From the NCBI GenBank assembly GCA_016210495.1, contig JACQUC010000217.1, positions 1 through 64,000 on the forward strand: 64,000 bases of DNA. The letters are read 5' to 3'. Origin of the DNA: Chloroflexota bacterium. Lineage in GTDB: Bacteria; Chloroflexota; FW602-bin22; JACPRP01. Position 1 is the first letter of the stretch, and every line of letters begins with the position of its first letter. A program made the translations under genes and the position numbers. Positions 32,805-41,498 of the stretch are shown here, one piece after another. The notes under the pieces are model-generated. The model worked only from the letters and a program-made list of their open reading frames with translations. It made no database searches and was not told where the DNA came from.

Positions 32805-33857
32805 TCAGTACCTGCCATACTCCCTGGCGGCCGCCACCAGCGCGTGGAGGTTCTGTTCTGGGGTCGCCGGAGGAACCGCGCAATCGGCGCTGAGAATGAA
32901 TCCACCCCCCGGCGCACCTCTTTCGATGCACCGGCGTGCTTCGCGTGTCACGTCCTCGACGCTGCCCAATAGCATCACGTCTACAGAACTGACATTGCCC
33001 GCGAAGCTGATCTTGCTGCCGTACAGAGACTTGAGCTGCGCCAGATCGGCCTCGGCGGCGAGGTGCAGACACGGCGGACCTTCTGTAGCTAGATCGAACC
33101 TGTCGCTCCAGTCCCCGCAGGTGTGCAGCCAGTAGGGGATGCCCTTCGCGTTCAGCGCGTCGAATACTTTCTTGGCATAAGGGTAGTTGAACTCCTCGTA
33201 GTGCTTGCGGGAGATGGCCGTCTTGCCCGAAAGAGCATCGGGGATCATCAGCATATCCGCACCGGCCTCGATGGCCGCCTCGGCGTACTCGATGCACGGT
33301 TGCACGCCAAAATCTACGAGCCTCTTCACGAACGCGGGGTTGCGAATCAGATCCTTGTAAAAGCCCTGCGTGCCCCGCATACAATCCGCGATGCGGAAAG
33401 GAATAGGCCCTGACGCCACGATCGCCACGTCGGGGCCCAATGCCTTACGCATCCGCGAGATTATCGAGAGCAGGTGCGGTACACGGCCCTTGGACCGCAC
33501 GTCGCGCGGCTGCAAAGCGTCGAGGTCGTCGTATGTCTTCACGACCGGTTCTCCCGGCACGGGAGGATTGTCCTGCGCGATGACTAGCGTGGCTCCGGCC
33601 GCCTCGGCGATCATCGGCGGCATCCCGAAATCAAAAATCCCGTCGAACCCTAAGTCCTCGTAGCACTTCACCGCCGCGGCCACAAACGTGTCGCCATTCG
33701 AAAAGCATTCCGAGAACCTGCAGTGGGCCCGGCTCATCATACCCGCCTGGTACGCGGGCAGTACCGGGACACGGTCGGGTTGCCCGTTGCGAATAGCAGT
33801 TAGAACCCGCTCGCGCGGCGTCATTTCGTCGGCATTCGAGTTCCTTCTTGTTTCCAT
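32805..33857 (-). CDS. URO-D-type methyltransferase (MtaA/MtbA-like), copy 1
   Basis: A 350-residue TIM-barrel protein of the uroporphyrinogen decarboxylase family. The zinc motif of methylcobamide methyltransferases is present: His and Cys in YWLHTCGDWSD and a later Cys in GGFILSADCAVPPATPEQN. It is therefore more likely a corrinoid-linked methyltransferase than a heme enzyme. It starts TPRERVLTAIRNGQPDRVPV after a short leader. ATG 33857 lies at the predicted transcript start (leaderless) and ATG 33824 is an alternative. It heads the minus-strand set with the CobO-like and molybdopterin genes. No corrinoid protein is encoded nearby. Confidence 0.85.
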   Translation of the reverse strand: METRRNSNADEMTPRERVLTAIRNGQPDRVPVLPAYQAGMMSRAHCRFSECFSNGDTFVAAAVKCYEDLGFDGIFDFGMPPMIAEAAGATLVIAQDNPPVPGEPVVKTYDDLDALQPRDVRSKGRVPHLLSIISRMRKALGPDVAIVASGPIPFRIADCMRGTQGFYKDLIRNPAFVKRLVDFGVQPCIEYAEAAIEAGADMLMIPDALSGKTAISRKHYEEFNYPYAKKVFDALNAKGIPYWLHTCGDWSDRFDLATEGPPCLHLAAEADLAQLKSLYGSKISFAGNVSSVDVMLLGSVEDVTREARRCIERGAPGGGFILSADCAVPPATPEQNLHALVAAAREYGRY

Positions 33858-33864
33858 CCGGGCC

Positions 33865-33893
33865 ATCATAGCATTGGCGTACGCCCATGTCAA
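33865..33893 (-). promoter_or_regulatory. Promoter of the URO-D-type gene, copy 1
   Basis: On the minus strand TTGACA (33888-33893) and TATGAT (33865-33870) are 17 bases apart, and TGC before the -10 makes it extended. The same boxes and spacing precede copy 2 at 39913-39941. Confidence 0.7.
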
Positions 33894-33908
33894 TCTGACG
33901 ACCGCTCG

Positions 33909-33938
33909 TTGGGATTTCAAAAACGAATGTGCTATAAT
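33909..33938 (+). promoter_or_regulatory. Promoter of the LCP gene
   Basis: TTGGGA (33909-33914), 18 bases, then TATAAT (33933-33938) with TGC before it, an extended -10. It is back to back with the URO-D promoter. The start near 33945 supports GTG 33973. Confidence 0.6.
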
Positions 33939-33972
33939 GTTGCCCAGCTTGCAAGCCTTCAGAGGGAAGACT

Positions 33973-35322
33973 GTGCGTGACCGTAGACGTCGAGAGTATC
34001 GCGAGTTCAGTCCATCGACAAAAGGCGCTGTTAGGCCGGGCAGACGGTCCAGAGGACTGTCGATTGTTTTCCCGGTGGTGTTCTCGCTTTTTGTCCTGGG
34101 GGGACTCTATTTCGGGTGCCTCTTCCTTACGAAGGTGAGCTCGGTCTTTAGCTGGATACCGGTTCCTCGTCCATCTGCGCCAATCCTGGGCATCGATTTT
34201 GGGAGTGGCGACTCGATAGATGCTTTGCCGATGTGGACGGGGACGGACCGCGTGAACATCCTTCTGCTCGGGCTTGACCAGCGGGAGGATGAGCGGGGCC
34301 AGCCGACACGCAGCGACACCTTGATCGTGCTCACCATCGATCCAGTGACCAAATCCGCTGGCGTGCTGTCCATCCCTCGTGACCTCTGGGCCTCCATCCC
34401 CGGCCACGGCCAAAACAAGATAAACACGGCCTACTTCTTCGGCGAGGTGGAGAAGCGCGGCAACGGCCCTGCTCTGGCGAAGAGGGCCGTGCAGGAGTTG
34501 CTGGGCATCCCTCTCCATAACTACGCTCTGGTCGACTTCCAGGGCTTCGAGAGGCTGATCGATGCGATCGGGGGAGTTGTCATCGACGTAGATAGGCCTG
34601 TCAAGGACGACGAGTACCCCTCCTCAAACTACGGCGTGATGCGAGTCTACATCCCCGCTGGTTTGCAGAGAATGGATGGTAGAACCGCGCTGCAGTACGC
34701 CAGGTCTCGCCACTCGGATAGCGACATCTATCGAATGAAGCGCCAGCAAAAGGTCTTGTTTGCCGCGCGTAGCCAGGCGCTCCAGCTCAATCTCTTGCCA
34801 AGGCTACCGACCTTGTTGAATACTCTGCGCCAGTCCATCCAGACCGATCTTTCCGCCACAGACATCCTCTCCTTGGCGCGGCTGGCCAAGGATTTCGATA
34901 CCAAGAATATCGTGAGCAAGGCCATAGATGAAAGTATGATCGCCGACGTGAACCGCGATGGCTCGGTCCTCGTGGCCAACAAGCAGGACCTCTCGAAGCT
35001 CTTGAACGAGCTGTTTTCCGATCCGCGGCTGAAAGAGGAATCGGCCAGAATCGAGGTGCAGAACGGCACAGAGCGATCCGGGCTTGCAGGCGCTGTGGCG
35101 AACAAGCTGCGCGGTCTAGGATACACCATCACCAGGATCGGCAACGCCACGGCCGACTACAAGGAGACGGTTATCATTGACTACGGTGACAAAAAACGGA
35201 CCGTGAAAACTCTTACCGACGTTATGAAGGTCACTCAGAAGAACGTCCGCTCGAGTTCCTCTGCAGACAACGTCGACGTAGACATCCTCATCATCCTCGG
35301 ACAGGACGCTCAGACGCCTTAG
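33973..35322 (+). CDS. LytR-CpsA-Psr (LCP) family cell-wall glycopolymer ligase
   Basis: LCP enzymes move lipid-linked glycopolymers onto the cell wall or another acceptor outside the membrane. The 449-residue protein has a basic N-terminus and a transmembrane helix near GLSIVFPVVFSLFVLGGLY. The LCP domain follows with NILLLGLDQRED, RSDTLIVLTIDP and GVLSIPRDLWASIPG, then YARSRHSDSDIYRMKRQQKV with the conserved arginines. A C-terminal LytR_C domain ends at ILGQDAQTP. GTG 33973 follows GAGGG at six bases. It may act on the polysaccharide made by the 44-55 kb genes. Confidence 0.9.
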   Translation: MRDRRRREYREFSPSTKGAVRPGRRSRGLSIVFPVVFSLFVLGGLYFGCLFLTKVSSVFSWIPVPRPSAPILGIDFGSGDSIDALPMWTGTDRVNILLLGLDQREDERGQPTRSDTLIVLTIDPVTKSAGVLSIPRDLWASIPGHGQNKINTAYFFGEVEKRGNGPALAKRAVQELLGIPLHNYALVDFQGFERLIDAIGGVVIDVDRPVKDDEYPSSNYGVMRVYIPAGLQRMDGRTALQYARSRHSDSDIYRMKRQQKVLFAARSQALQLNLLPRLPTLLNTLRQSIQTDLSATDILSLARLAKDFDTKNIVSKAIDESMIADVNRDGSVLVANKQDLSKLLNELFSDPRLKEESARIEVQNGTERSGLAGAVANKLRGLGYTITRIGNATADYKETVIIDYGDKKRTVKTLTDVMKVTQKNVRSSSSADNVDVDILIILGQDAQTP

Positions 35323-35338
35323 AAGAAATCGCCGGATG

Positions 35339-35347
35339 TGATATAAT
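35339..35347 (+). promoter_or_regulatory. Extended -10 promoter of the aldolase gene
   Basis: TGATATAAT, a perfect TGnTATAAT, 230 bases before the aldolase start. The long leader holds two hairpin repeats. Confidence 0.55.
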
Positions 35348-35423
35348 ACGGGTTGCTGTTGCCCGCCAGGTCTCGATTCGGCAGGCAGGTGCAGGCCGAT
35401 TGGAGGCGACCGGCAACGGCTCC

Positions 35424-35575
35424 TGGCTAGCTTGTGGTGCAAAATGGAACGACGTAGGGGCGTCCTTCCGCGGAAGCACGCCCTGGGCCGGCGGGGCGCA
35501 TCAGCCAAGTTTCGCGCCAAGAACTAGCTGGTCCGTAGGGGCAACCCTGCGTGGTTGCCCCGGGGAGGGGTGGGA
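35424..35575. repeat. MITE-like repeat, family A, plus a second hairpin unit in the aldolase leader
   Basis: The first unit runs from GGCTAGCTTGTGGTGCAAAA to its inverted counterpart TTTCGCGCCAAGAACTAGCT (35533) around a CGTAGGGGCG core. A second unit, GTAGGGGCAACC with GGTTGCCCC and a GGGGAGGGGTGGG tail, ends at 35573 and supplies the purine-rich site just before ATG 35579. Confidence 0.7.
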
Positions 35576-35578
35576 CCG

Positions 35579-36508
35579 ATGGTCCTGGTTTCGAGTAGGG
35601 AAATCTTGCAGGCCGCAAAGCGCGACGGTTACGCCGTCGGCGCTTTCAACACGAGCAATCTCGAGGTGACACAGGCCATCGTCGAGGCGGCAGTCGACAA
35701 GAGGTCGCCGGTAATAGTGAGCACGAGTCCGTCAGCCATCAAGTACGCCGGCATATCGCACATCCGCGACGTTATCCGGAGCTTTGCCGACGAGGCCTCG
35801 GTGCCGGTGGCGCTCCATCTCGATCACGGGCTCGATGTCGATACGGTCGTCGAGTGCATAGAGCACGGCTGGACATCGGTGATGATAGACGCCTCCAGAC
35901 TGCCCTTCGCCGAGAACGTGGCTATGACGAGGCAGGTCATCGACATCGCCCACGATGCTGGGGTCTCGGTCGAGGCTGAGCTGGGTCGCTTGGTGGGCAT
36001 CGAGGACGCGGTGTCGGTCGACGGACGCGAGGCGAGCCTAACCGATCCGTCCGAAGCCGCCACCTTCGTAGAGGAGACCGGATGCGATGTTCTCGCAGTG
36101 GCGGTCGGGACCTCACACGGCGCCTACAAGTTCAAGGGCGAGCCGAGGTTGGATTTTGCTCGCTTGCGTGAGATTGCCCAAGCCATTCCCATTGCCTTGG
36201 CCCTGCACGGAGCTTCTGGTGTCGCGAGGGCCAGTCTCGAAAAGGCTTTGCAATACGGGGCCGGCGCCAAGCTGGCGAAGGGGGCAGGTGTGCCGGACGA
36301 AGCCATTATGGAGGCCATAAGGCTCGGTATTCAGAAGATCAACATCGACACCGATCTGCGACTGGCCTTCGTCGGGGCACTTCGTGAAGTGCTCGCGACA
36401 CAGCCGGACGAAATTGACCTGCGCAAGCTCCTGGCGCCCGGGCGACAAGCAGTGAAATTCGTGGTTTCCTACAAAATGGAGCTTTTTGGCAGTAGCGGCA
36501 GGGCGTAG
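35579..36508 (+). CDS. fba: Class II fructose-bisphosphate aldolase family protein
   Basis: A 309-residue zinc aldolase that cleaves fructose 1,6-bisphosphate or a related ketose bisphosphate. Motifs are YAVGAFNTSNLE, the zinc-binding VALHLDHGLD, SVEAELGRL, VAVGTSHGAYKF, ALHGASGV and IQKINIDTDLR. The family includes tagatose-bisphosphate enzymes that cannot be separated by eye. ATG 35579 is preceded by GGGGAGGGG belonging to the adjoining repeat. purA follows after 80 bases. Confidence 0.9.
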   Translation: MVLVSSREILQAAKRDGYAVGAFNTSNLEVTQAIVEAAVDKRSPVIVSTSPSAIKYAGISHIRDVIRSFADEASVPVALHLDHGLDVDTVVECIEHGWTSVMIDASRLPFAENVAMTRQVIDIAHDAGVSVEAELGRLVGIEDAVSVDGREASLTDPSEAATFVEETGCDVLAVAVGTSHGAYKFKGEPRLDFARLREIAQAIPIALALHGASGVARASLEKALQYGAGAKLAKGAGVPDEAIMEAIRLGIQKINIDTDLRLAFVGALREVLATQPDEIDLRKLLAPGRQAVKFVVSYKMELFGSSGRA

Positions 36509-36588
36509 GCAGCGGATGGATGACATCTTAGCACCCGTCCGCTCGTCGTCACCAAGCAGTCGGTTATTCAACGAAGGGGGACATTGAC

Positions 36589-37863
36589 ATGGCTGTTGTG
36601 GCCGTGGTGGGTGCTCAGTGGGGTGATGAAGGCAAGGGGAAAATCGTCGACCTCCTGGCCGAGCATGCCTCGCTTGTGGCCCGTTACCAGGGCGGCAATA
36701 ATGCCGGGCACACGGTAATCAATCCTTTGGGCGAGTTTCGCCTTCATTTGGTACCCGCCGGCATCTTTGATCCGCGGCGAGTTTGCCTGATCGGCAACGG
36801 CGTCGTCGTCGATCCCAAAGCCTTGATCGACGAAATCGACCTCTTGACCAGCCGAGGTGTTCGGGTCGACAATCTGTTTGTCAGCGATCGCGCGCACGCA
36901 ATCATGCCGTACCACGTTCTGCTGGACCGGCTGGAAGAGGCGGCAAAGGGCGCCAACAACATCGGCACCACGGGGCGCGGTATCGGCCCAGCCTACGCCG
37001 ACAAGGTCGCGCGAGTGGGCATCCGCATGGGCGATTTGCTCGACCGCGACGTCCTCACCGAGAAGCTGAGCTTCGTCCTGGAGCAGAAGAACCGCATCAT
37101 CAGCAAGCTCTACGATACGCCGCCGGTTCCCCTGGAAGAGACGCTGGAAAGGTATCTAGCCTTCGGAGCTCGCCTGGCAAACCATATCACCGACACCAAC
37201 GTGATCATTCACGGCGCCATTTCCTCTGGTCAGAACGTCCTCCTGGAGGGCGCCCAAGGGACGCTGCTGGATGTGGACTTCGGAACGTATCCTTACGTCA
37301 CTTCCTCGTCACCTACCGCTGGCGCCGCCTGCACCGGACTGGGGCTGAGCCCAACCCAGATTGACCACGTTGTCGGGGTATACAAAGCCTACACTACGCG
37401 CGTGGGTGGAGGACCTTTCCCCACAGAGCTCGACGATGACTTGGGCGACGTGATCAGGGAGCGCGGCCACGAGTACGGCACCCTGACGGGACGCCCCCGC
37501 AGGATTGGGTGGTTCGATGCCGTGGTAGCTCGCTATGCCGCTCGCCTCAACGGATTTGGCTCTCTGGCTGTCACTCGTCTGGACATTCTTGATGAGCTGC
37601 CCACTCTTAAGATCTGCACCGGCTATCGACACAATGGCACAACTTACGAGCAGTTGCCGATCGATCTGAGGAAGTGTGAGCCTATTTATGAGCAGCATCC
37701 AGGGTGGCAAAGCAGAATCAGTCACATCAAGCGGTATGACGACTTGCCTCGCGAGGCCAGGGATTACGTCGAGCGCCTGGCCGAGCTGATCGGCGTGCGC
37801 TTGGCCATCGTCTCCGTCGGGTCCAATCGAGATGAGACGATTGTGCTCAACTCGGTGCTATAA
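36589..37863 (+). CDS. purA: Adenylosuccinate synthetase
   Basis: Joins IMP and aspartate with GTP in AMP synthesis. The 424-residue protein is of full length. It begins VVAVVGAQWGDEGKGKIVDLL (GTP-binding loop and catalytic Asp/Lys across residues 2-21), then NNAGHTV, GTTGRGIGPAYADK, LEGAQGTLLDVDFGTYPYVT and GRPRRIGWFD. AGGGGG lies eight bases before the ATG. It converges with the pucR-type gene, with a MITE-like repeat between their ends. Confidence 0.97.
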   Translation: MAVVAVVGAQWGDEGKGKIVDLLAEHASLVARYQGGNNAGHTVINPLGEFRLHLVPAGIFDPRRVCLIGNGVVVDPKALIDEIDLLTSRGVRVDNLFVSDRAHAIMPYHVLLDRLEEAAKGANNIGTTGRGIGPAYADKVARVGIRMGDLLDRDVLTEKLSFVLEQKNRIISKLYDTPPVPLEETLERYLAFGARLANHITDTNVIIHGAISSGQNVLLEGAQGTLLDVDFGTYPYVTSSSPTAGAACTGLGLSPTQIDHVVGVYKAYTTRVGGGPFPTELDDDLGDVIRERGHEYGTLTGRPRRIGWFDAVVARYAARLNGFGSLAVTRLDILDELPTLKICTGYRHNGTTYEQLPIDLRKCEPIYEQHPGWQSRISHIKRYDDLPREARDYVERLAELIGVRLAIVSVGSNRDETIVLNSVL

Positions 37864-37874
37864 GGTCAACTTCA

Positions 37875-37993
37875 GGTACTGTTGCAGAAACGTAGGGGCG
37901 TCCCGACACGGGATCCCGACAGGTCGGGAGACGTCCGCTGTCCGCCCGGGGTGGGGTTGGGCTCAGGCATTTCTGCAATCTGGCGTAAACCCC
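37875..37993. repeat. MITE-like repeat, family B, between purA and the PucR gene
   Basis: The left end GGTACTGTTGCAGAAA and right end TTTCTGCAATCTGGCGTA are inverted relative to each other. The interior has CGTAGGGGCGTCCCG, a GGGATCCCG step, GACGTCCGCTGTCCGCCC and GGGGTGGGGTTGGGCTC. It is closely alike to 56541-56669 over its full length. Confidence 0.75.
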
Positions 37994-38002
37994 CTCAACT
38001 CA

Positions 38003-39667
38003 CTACACGTTGTACTTCAAGGTTTCGCCGACCCTCAGTGCGAGGTGCAGGGCGAGGCGAGTCTCCGCATCGTCCAGGTCGAGGCCCGCCACTTCACGTA
38101 TCCGGTTGAGGCGATAGAGCAATGTATTGCGATGCGTGTGCAGCATTTGAGCTGCTTCGCTCGGGCTGTTGCAGGAAGCGAAATAGGCTTCCAGCGTCTT
38201 AACGAGCTCCGCACGGTTCCTGCGATCATACTCCAAAAGCTTACCAAGGGTTTCGCCGTAGAACGTCTGCAGCTCGGGTTCGCTTTTGATCGCAAATAGC
38301 AGCCGATATATGCCAAGGTCGCCGAAATAGGACACACAACCTTCCCCAAACAAGCGCGACCCTATCGAAAGCGCCTGACGTGCCTCCTGATTGGTCAGCG
38401 GAAGCCCGTCCATGCCGGCCTGAACGCGCCCGATGCCCACGGACGACTTGCCGCCAAGGCGCATCGTGAGGCTGTCACGTACGTTGCCGGCAAGCTTCTT
38501 GAGCAGCAGGACTTCGACGTCTTCGGTCACCGGGTAGACCAGTCTTATCGTGGCGTCCTTCAGCGAATAGATGGCCCGAGGCTCGATCCTGGCGAGCTCT
38601 TGCTCAAAAGCCTCGCAAACGACTACCTCACCACCAGATGAGCCGGTACCGTTTGACCTGTTGGCGTGCTTGGCGAGCTGTTGCGCCACATCGATAGCCG
38701 CGACGACGTATGGCGGCCTCAGTTCGTAGCCCAGGCGCTTGGCGCGTCCCCACATGGCTTCGGCATTGGGGAAGTTGCCTACCAGAAGGTCATCTACAAA
38801 ATCCGCCTGCATACGATCCTGCGCTTCGAGCACCGCTCTTTCTCTCGCTAACTCGATTGCACAGGCCGCCGCCGCCCGAGCAACGGCAAGGCGATCTGCC
38901 TCAGAGAGTTCCGGCCTCCGGCCTAGCATCGACACGTATCCCCAAACGCCATCCTTCTGAAGAATGGGAGCGGTTAGGCGGGAGAGACCCATGTGGTTTA
39001 CGTCGAACCTGGCCACCGGCGGATCGGACGGGCTCGCATTCAGCCCACTGGCCCATCGCCGAAGGCCACCCTCGCTCTGTGCCAGGGCTTGGTGTACAAC
39101 ATCCTCTGTGACAGAATTCCTCCTGGACGGGGAGTACAGCTTTACGCGAAGCTGGTCGTCTTCGAGCACCACTCCCTTGCCGACGATCTGGCCAAGACGC
39201 TCGACAATCGACGGCACCCCTTTGCCTTCGATAGCCAGCTCCGTCAACTGTCGGTAAATCTCCTGGCTCCGCTGGTAAAGCTCGGTGCGTGTCTCGATGA
39301 TCGTGCGAGTAACGGATTGCTCCAGTTCTTGCAGGCTGGAACCGTCCGGCAGGGCAAAGAGAGGAATGCCTCGGTCGTCGCTCGCCTGCGTCGCCTCGGA
39401 CGTGACGGGCCCTAACACGGCTACGGCCACGACGCCCATTTCGCACAGCCGTTCCACGACCTCACACAGAGTCAGCCGTTCGTCGAGGATCCTGAGCAAA
39501 GATACGGAAACGAGGGCGATTTCGCCGCCCTTTATGCCCGCGAATGCGGGCGGTCGCGGGGATAGCCGCACTGCCCACGTGACCTCGCGATGAAGTCCGC
39601 TCTGTCCCCCTGCCAATTCAGTACCTGCAGGCAGCGCCAGTTGCCAGATGTCTTCGACGGTCGCCAT
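38003..39667 (-). CDS. PucR/CdaR family transcriptional regulator
   Basis: A 554-residue regulator. The N-terminal PucR-like domain (MATVEDIWQLALPAGTELAGG onward) is followed by a GAF-like middle (about residues 170-310), a GGDEF-related CdaR region and a C-terminal helix-turn-helix: SEAAQMLHTHRNTLLYRLNRIREVAG across residues 512-537. Such proteins switch catabolic genes in response to a metabolite. ATG 39667 follows GGGAGGG at two bases. It is divergent from the URO-D-type gene copy 2, its most likely target. Confidence 0.88.
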   Translation of the reverse strand: MATVEDIWQLALPAGTELAGGQSGLHREVTWAVRLSPRPPAFAGIKGGEIALVSVSLLRILDERLTLCEVVERLCEMGVVAVAVLGPVTSEATQASDDRGIPLFALPDGSSLQELEQSVTRTIIETRTELYQRSQEIYRQLTELAIEGKGVPSIVERLGQIVGKGVVLEDDQLRVKLYSPSRRNSVTEDVVHQALAQSEGGLRRWASGLNASPSDPPVARFDVNHMGLSRLTAPILQKDGVWGYVSMLGRRPELSEADRLAVARAAAACAIELARERAVLEAQDRMQADFVDDLLVGNFPNAEAMWGRAKRLGYELRPPYVVAAIDVAQQLAKHANRSNGTGSSGGEVVVCEAFEQELARIEPRAIYSLKDATIRLVYPVTEDVEVLLLKKLAGNVRDSLTMRLGGKSSVGIGRVQAGMDGLPLTNQEARQALSIGSRLFGEGCVSYFGDLGIYRLLFAIKSEPELQTFYGETLGKLLEYDRRNRAELVKTLEAYFASCNSPSEAAQMLHTHRNTLLYRLNRIREVAGLDLDDAETRLALHLALRVGETLKYNV

Positions 39668-39829
39668 CGCCCTCCCGTTTCTCGAACAAGCGTGCGGCTG
39701 TGCTATCAGTCCAAATAGTGCCGTTGACACAAATGATACCACGGTCACAAACCTTTGTCCATGTGCCCGCATTACGAAACGCGAGGCTCGTCTTTGTGCT
39801 TATAGCACAAGCCAGCTCCGTCTTGGAGT

Positions 39830-39873
39830 GCGCAGGCTTGCCTGCGCCCACCCGTGGGACCTTGATTAATCAA
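39830..39873. repeat. Hairpin and palindrome between the PucR gene and URO-D copy 2
   Basis: GCGCAGGC-TT-GCCTGCGC (39830-39847) is a perfect hairpin. CCTTGATTAATCAAGG (39858-39873) is a perfect 16-bp palindrome, a good candidate operator. Both lie upstream of the TTGACA box at 39913. The rest of the 410-base gap holds only the promoter and an unexplained leader of about 130 bases. Confidence 0.55.
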
Positions 39874-39912
39874 GGCCCCGCGCCCTTGCTGTACCAGGCC
39901 GGCGACACACGA

Positions 39913-39941
39913 TTGACACCACCGGACAGCCGTGCTATGAT
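39913..39941 (+). promoter_or_regulatory. Promoter of the URO-D-type gene, copy 2
   Basis: TTGACA (39913-39918), 17 bases, TATGAT (39936-39941) with TGC before it. Boxes and spacing match the promoter of copy 1. Confidence 0.7.
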
Positions 39942-40077
39942 GCAAGCGGCGCAGAGGGTTGGCGGTACCGCTGCTAATCTTGTGCACGCTCACTGGATCT
40001 GCCCGGCATATCGACGACCAAGCTGGCCTGGTGCGTCCCTTGCGCTCGCACATTTTGAGCATTTCGGGAGGCTGCCT

Positions 40078-41115
40078 GTGGCAGAAAAAGAACAGATGAC
40101 GTCGCTGGAGCGGGTGCTGGCGGCCGCGGAGCTGAGGGCAGCGGATCGCGTGCCCGTGCTTCCCAGCACGAAGGTTTGTGGGGTAAAGTACGCGGGCTAC
40201 AGGTTGTCCGAGTGCTACGTCGACGTAGACAAGTGCGTCGATTCCCAGGTCAAGTGCAACCTCGACCTGGGCGACGACGGCGTTTACGACATCTTCTCGC
40301 TGAACATCGAAGAAGCCCTCGGCGCCAAGGTCATCTACCGCGCGGACGATCCCCCGGCCGTTGTCGAGCCTCTCTTGAGGACTCCCGACGATCTGAATCG
40401 ATTGCCAGCGTTCGATCCGCGCACAGGCGGTCGTTGTCCTCGCGCAATGGAGATGATCGAGAAGCTGAAGCGCCGCACCGAGGGCCGCGTTGCCGTGCTT
40501 GGTATGGTGAATTCGCCGTTCGAGATCGCCGCCACGCTTTACGGTCTGAAAAACCTTTACCGCGACTTTGTCCGCAACCCTTCCTTTGTCAAAAATTTGA
40601 CCGACTACTTCGTGCCCGTGGCCGCGTTCTACGCGGAGGCCCTCGTCGAGGCCGGAGCGGACGTGATTCGGACTGTGAATCCCTTGGCCAATGCCTCTTG
40701 CATCTCGCGGCAGCATTATCAGGAATTTGGCTTTCCTCCTATGCAGAAGTTCGTCTCCCGCCTTAAGGCAAAGGGGATCAAGGTGCTGTTCCACAACTGT
40801 GGCGACTGGAACGATCGCCTGGACCTCGTGTGTGACCTGGGAGTAGACATCTTGCACATCGACAGGACGGACCTGTCCCGTCTCAAGCAACAATACGGAC
40901 ACCGCGTGTGTATCATGGGCAACGTCAGAACAGTCGAGACGATGCTCGAAGGAACGCCGGAGCAGGTGGAGCAGGAGTCTCGTGAATGTATCGAGCGCGC
41001 CGCGAAAGGAGGTGGCTACATTCTGAGTGCCGATTGCTTGCTTCCACGCGACACGCCAAAGGAAAATGTGATCGCCTTGGTTGGCGCAGCCAAGAAGTTT
41101 GGGCAATACTCATGA
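40078..41115 (+). CDS. URO-D-type methyltransferase (MtaA/MtbA-like), copy 2
   Basis: A 345-residue paralog of the protein at 32805-33857. The zinc motif is complete: His and Cys in VLFHNCGDWND and the later Cys in GGYILSADCLLPRDTPKEN. Other shared stretches are LERVLAAAELRAADRVPVLP and the NPSFVKNLTDYF helix. A corrinoid- or CoM-type methyl transfer is likely from the family, but the methyl donor is unknown. GTG 40078 lies six bases after GGGAGG. It is divergent from a PucR-type regulator and has its own consensus promoter. Confidence 0.86.
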   Translation: MAEKEQMTSLERVLAAAELRAADRVPVLPSTKVCGVKYAGYRLSECYVDVDKCVDSQVKCNLDLGDDGVYDIFSLNIEEALGAKVIYRADDPPAVVEPLLRTPDDLNRLPAFDPRTGGRCPRAMEMIEKLKRRTEGRVAVLGMVNSPFEIAATLYGLKNLYRDFVRNPSFVKNLTDYFVPVAAFYAEALVEAGADVIRTVNPLANASCISRQHYQEFGFPPMQKFVSRLKAKGIKVLFHNCGDWNDRLDLVCDLGVDILHIDRTDLSRLKQQYGHRVCIMGNVRTVETMLEGTPEQVEQESRECIERAAKGGGYILSADCLLPRDTPKENVIALVGAAKKFGQYS

Positions 41116-41261
41116 CAAGATCACCAGGATTCCTTCACGGGTGAGGGGCTCATAAAACCGAATGAGAAGGCAGACGTCGATAAGCTTGTCAACCTGTCCT
41201 TCGTCGACTATGCCGTCAGCATCTTGGGTAAGGATTAGGTGAGAATAGGAGAAAAATACTC

Positions 41262-41291
41262 TTGACGAGCAGCCCACGCCTGTGCTAGGTT
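41262..41291 (+). promoter_or_regulatory. Possible promoter of the sensor kinase gene
   Basis: TTGACG (41262-41267), 18 bases, TAGGTT (41286-41291). The 383-base gap before the kinase gene otherwise shows two TTGAC...GTCAA inverted pairs (about 41353-41378 and 41404-41420) and no credible gene. Confidence 0.35.
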
Positions 41292-41498
41292 CAAACCACA
41301 CGCCTTTGTGCGGCGTGCTGAATAGCTGTCTCAAAGATCCGCTGGCCTAACGTTGACCTAGCCACTCGTGTCAAATGGCCGGCCCTTAGAAACTCCGCCA
41401 CGAGTTGACTTTGCAGGTCAAATGTGCGGGCGGGGCGGCAGAGCTGGGGACCCAAAGTTTCTTGGCGGGTTTGATTCTTCCGATTGGAGGGTTGACCC

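Noticed and set aside
39942..40077. Possible cobalamin riboswitch before the second URO-D gene
   Set aside because: The 130-base leader suggested it, but I could not find the conserved B12-box bases or the expected helices.
39772..41106. Long minus-strand frame of 444 codons opposite the second URO-D gene
   Set aside because: It mirrors a strongly supported gene with zinc motif and promoter, and shows His/Gln/Arg-rich shadow composition with no motif.
41281..41310. GGTTCAAACC resembling a tRNA T-loop
   Set aside because: No cloverleaf, anticodon arm or acceptor stem can be built around it.
41110..41334. Small minus-strand frame (74 codons) after the second URO-D gene
   Set aside because: No clear ribosome site or homolog recognised; DADGIVDEGQVDKLIDV looks protein-like but is too little evidence. 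It may be a remnant.
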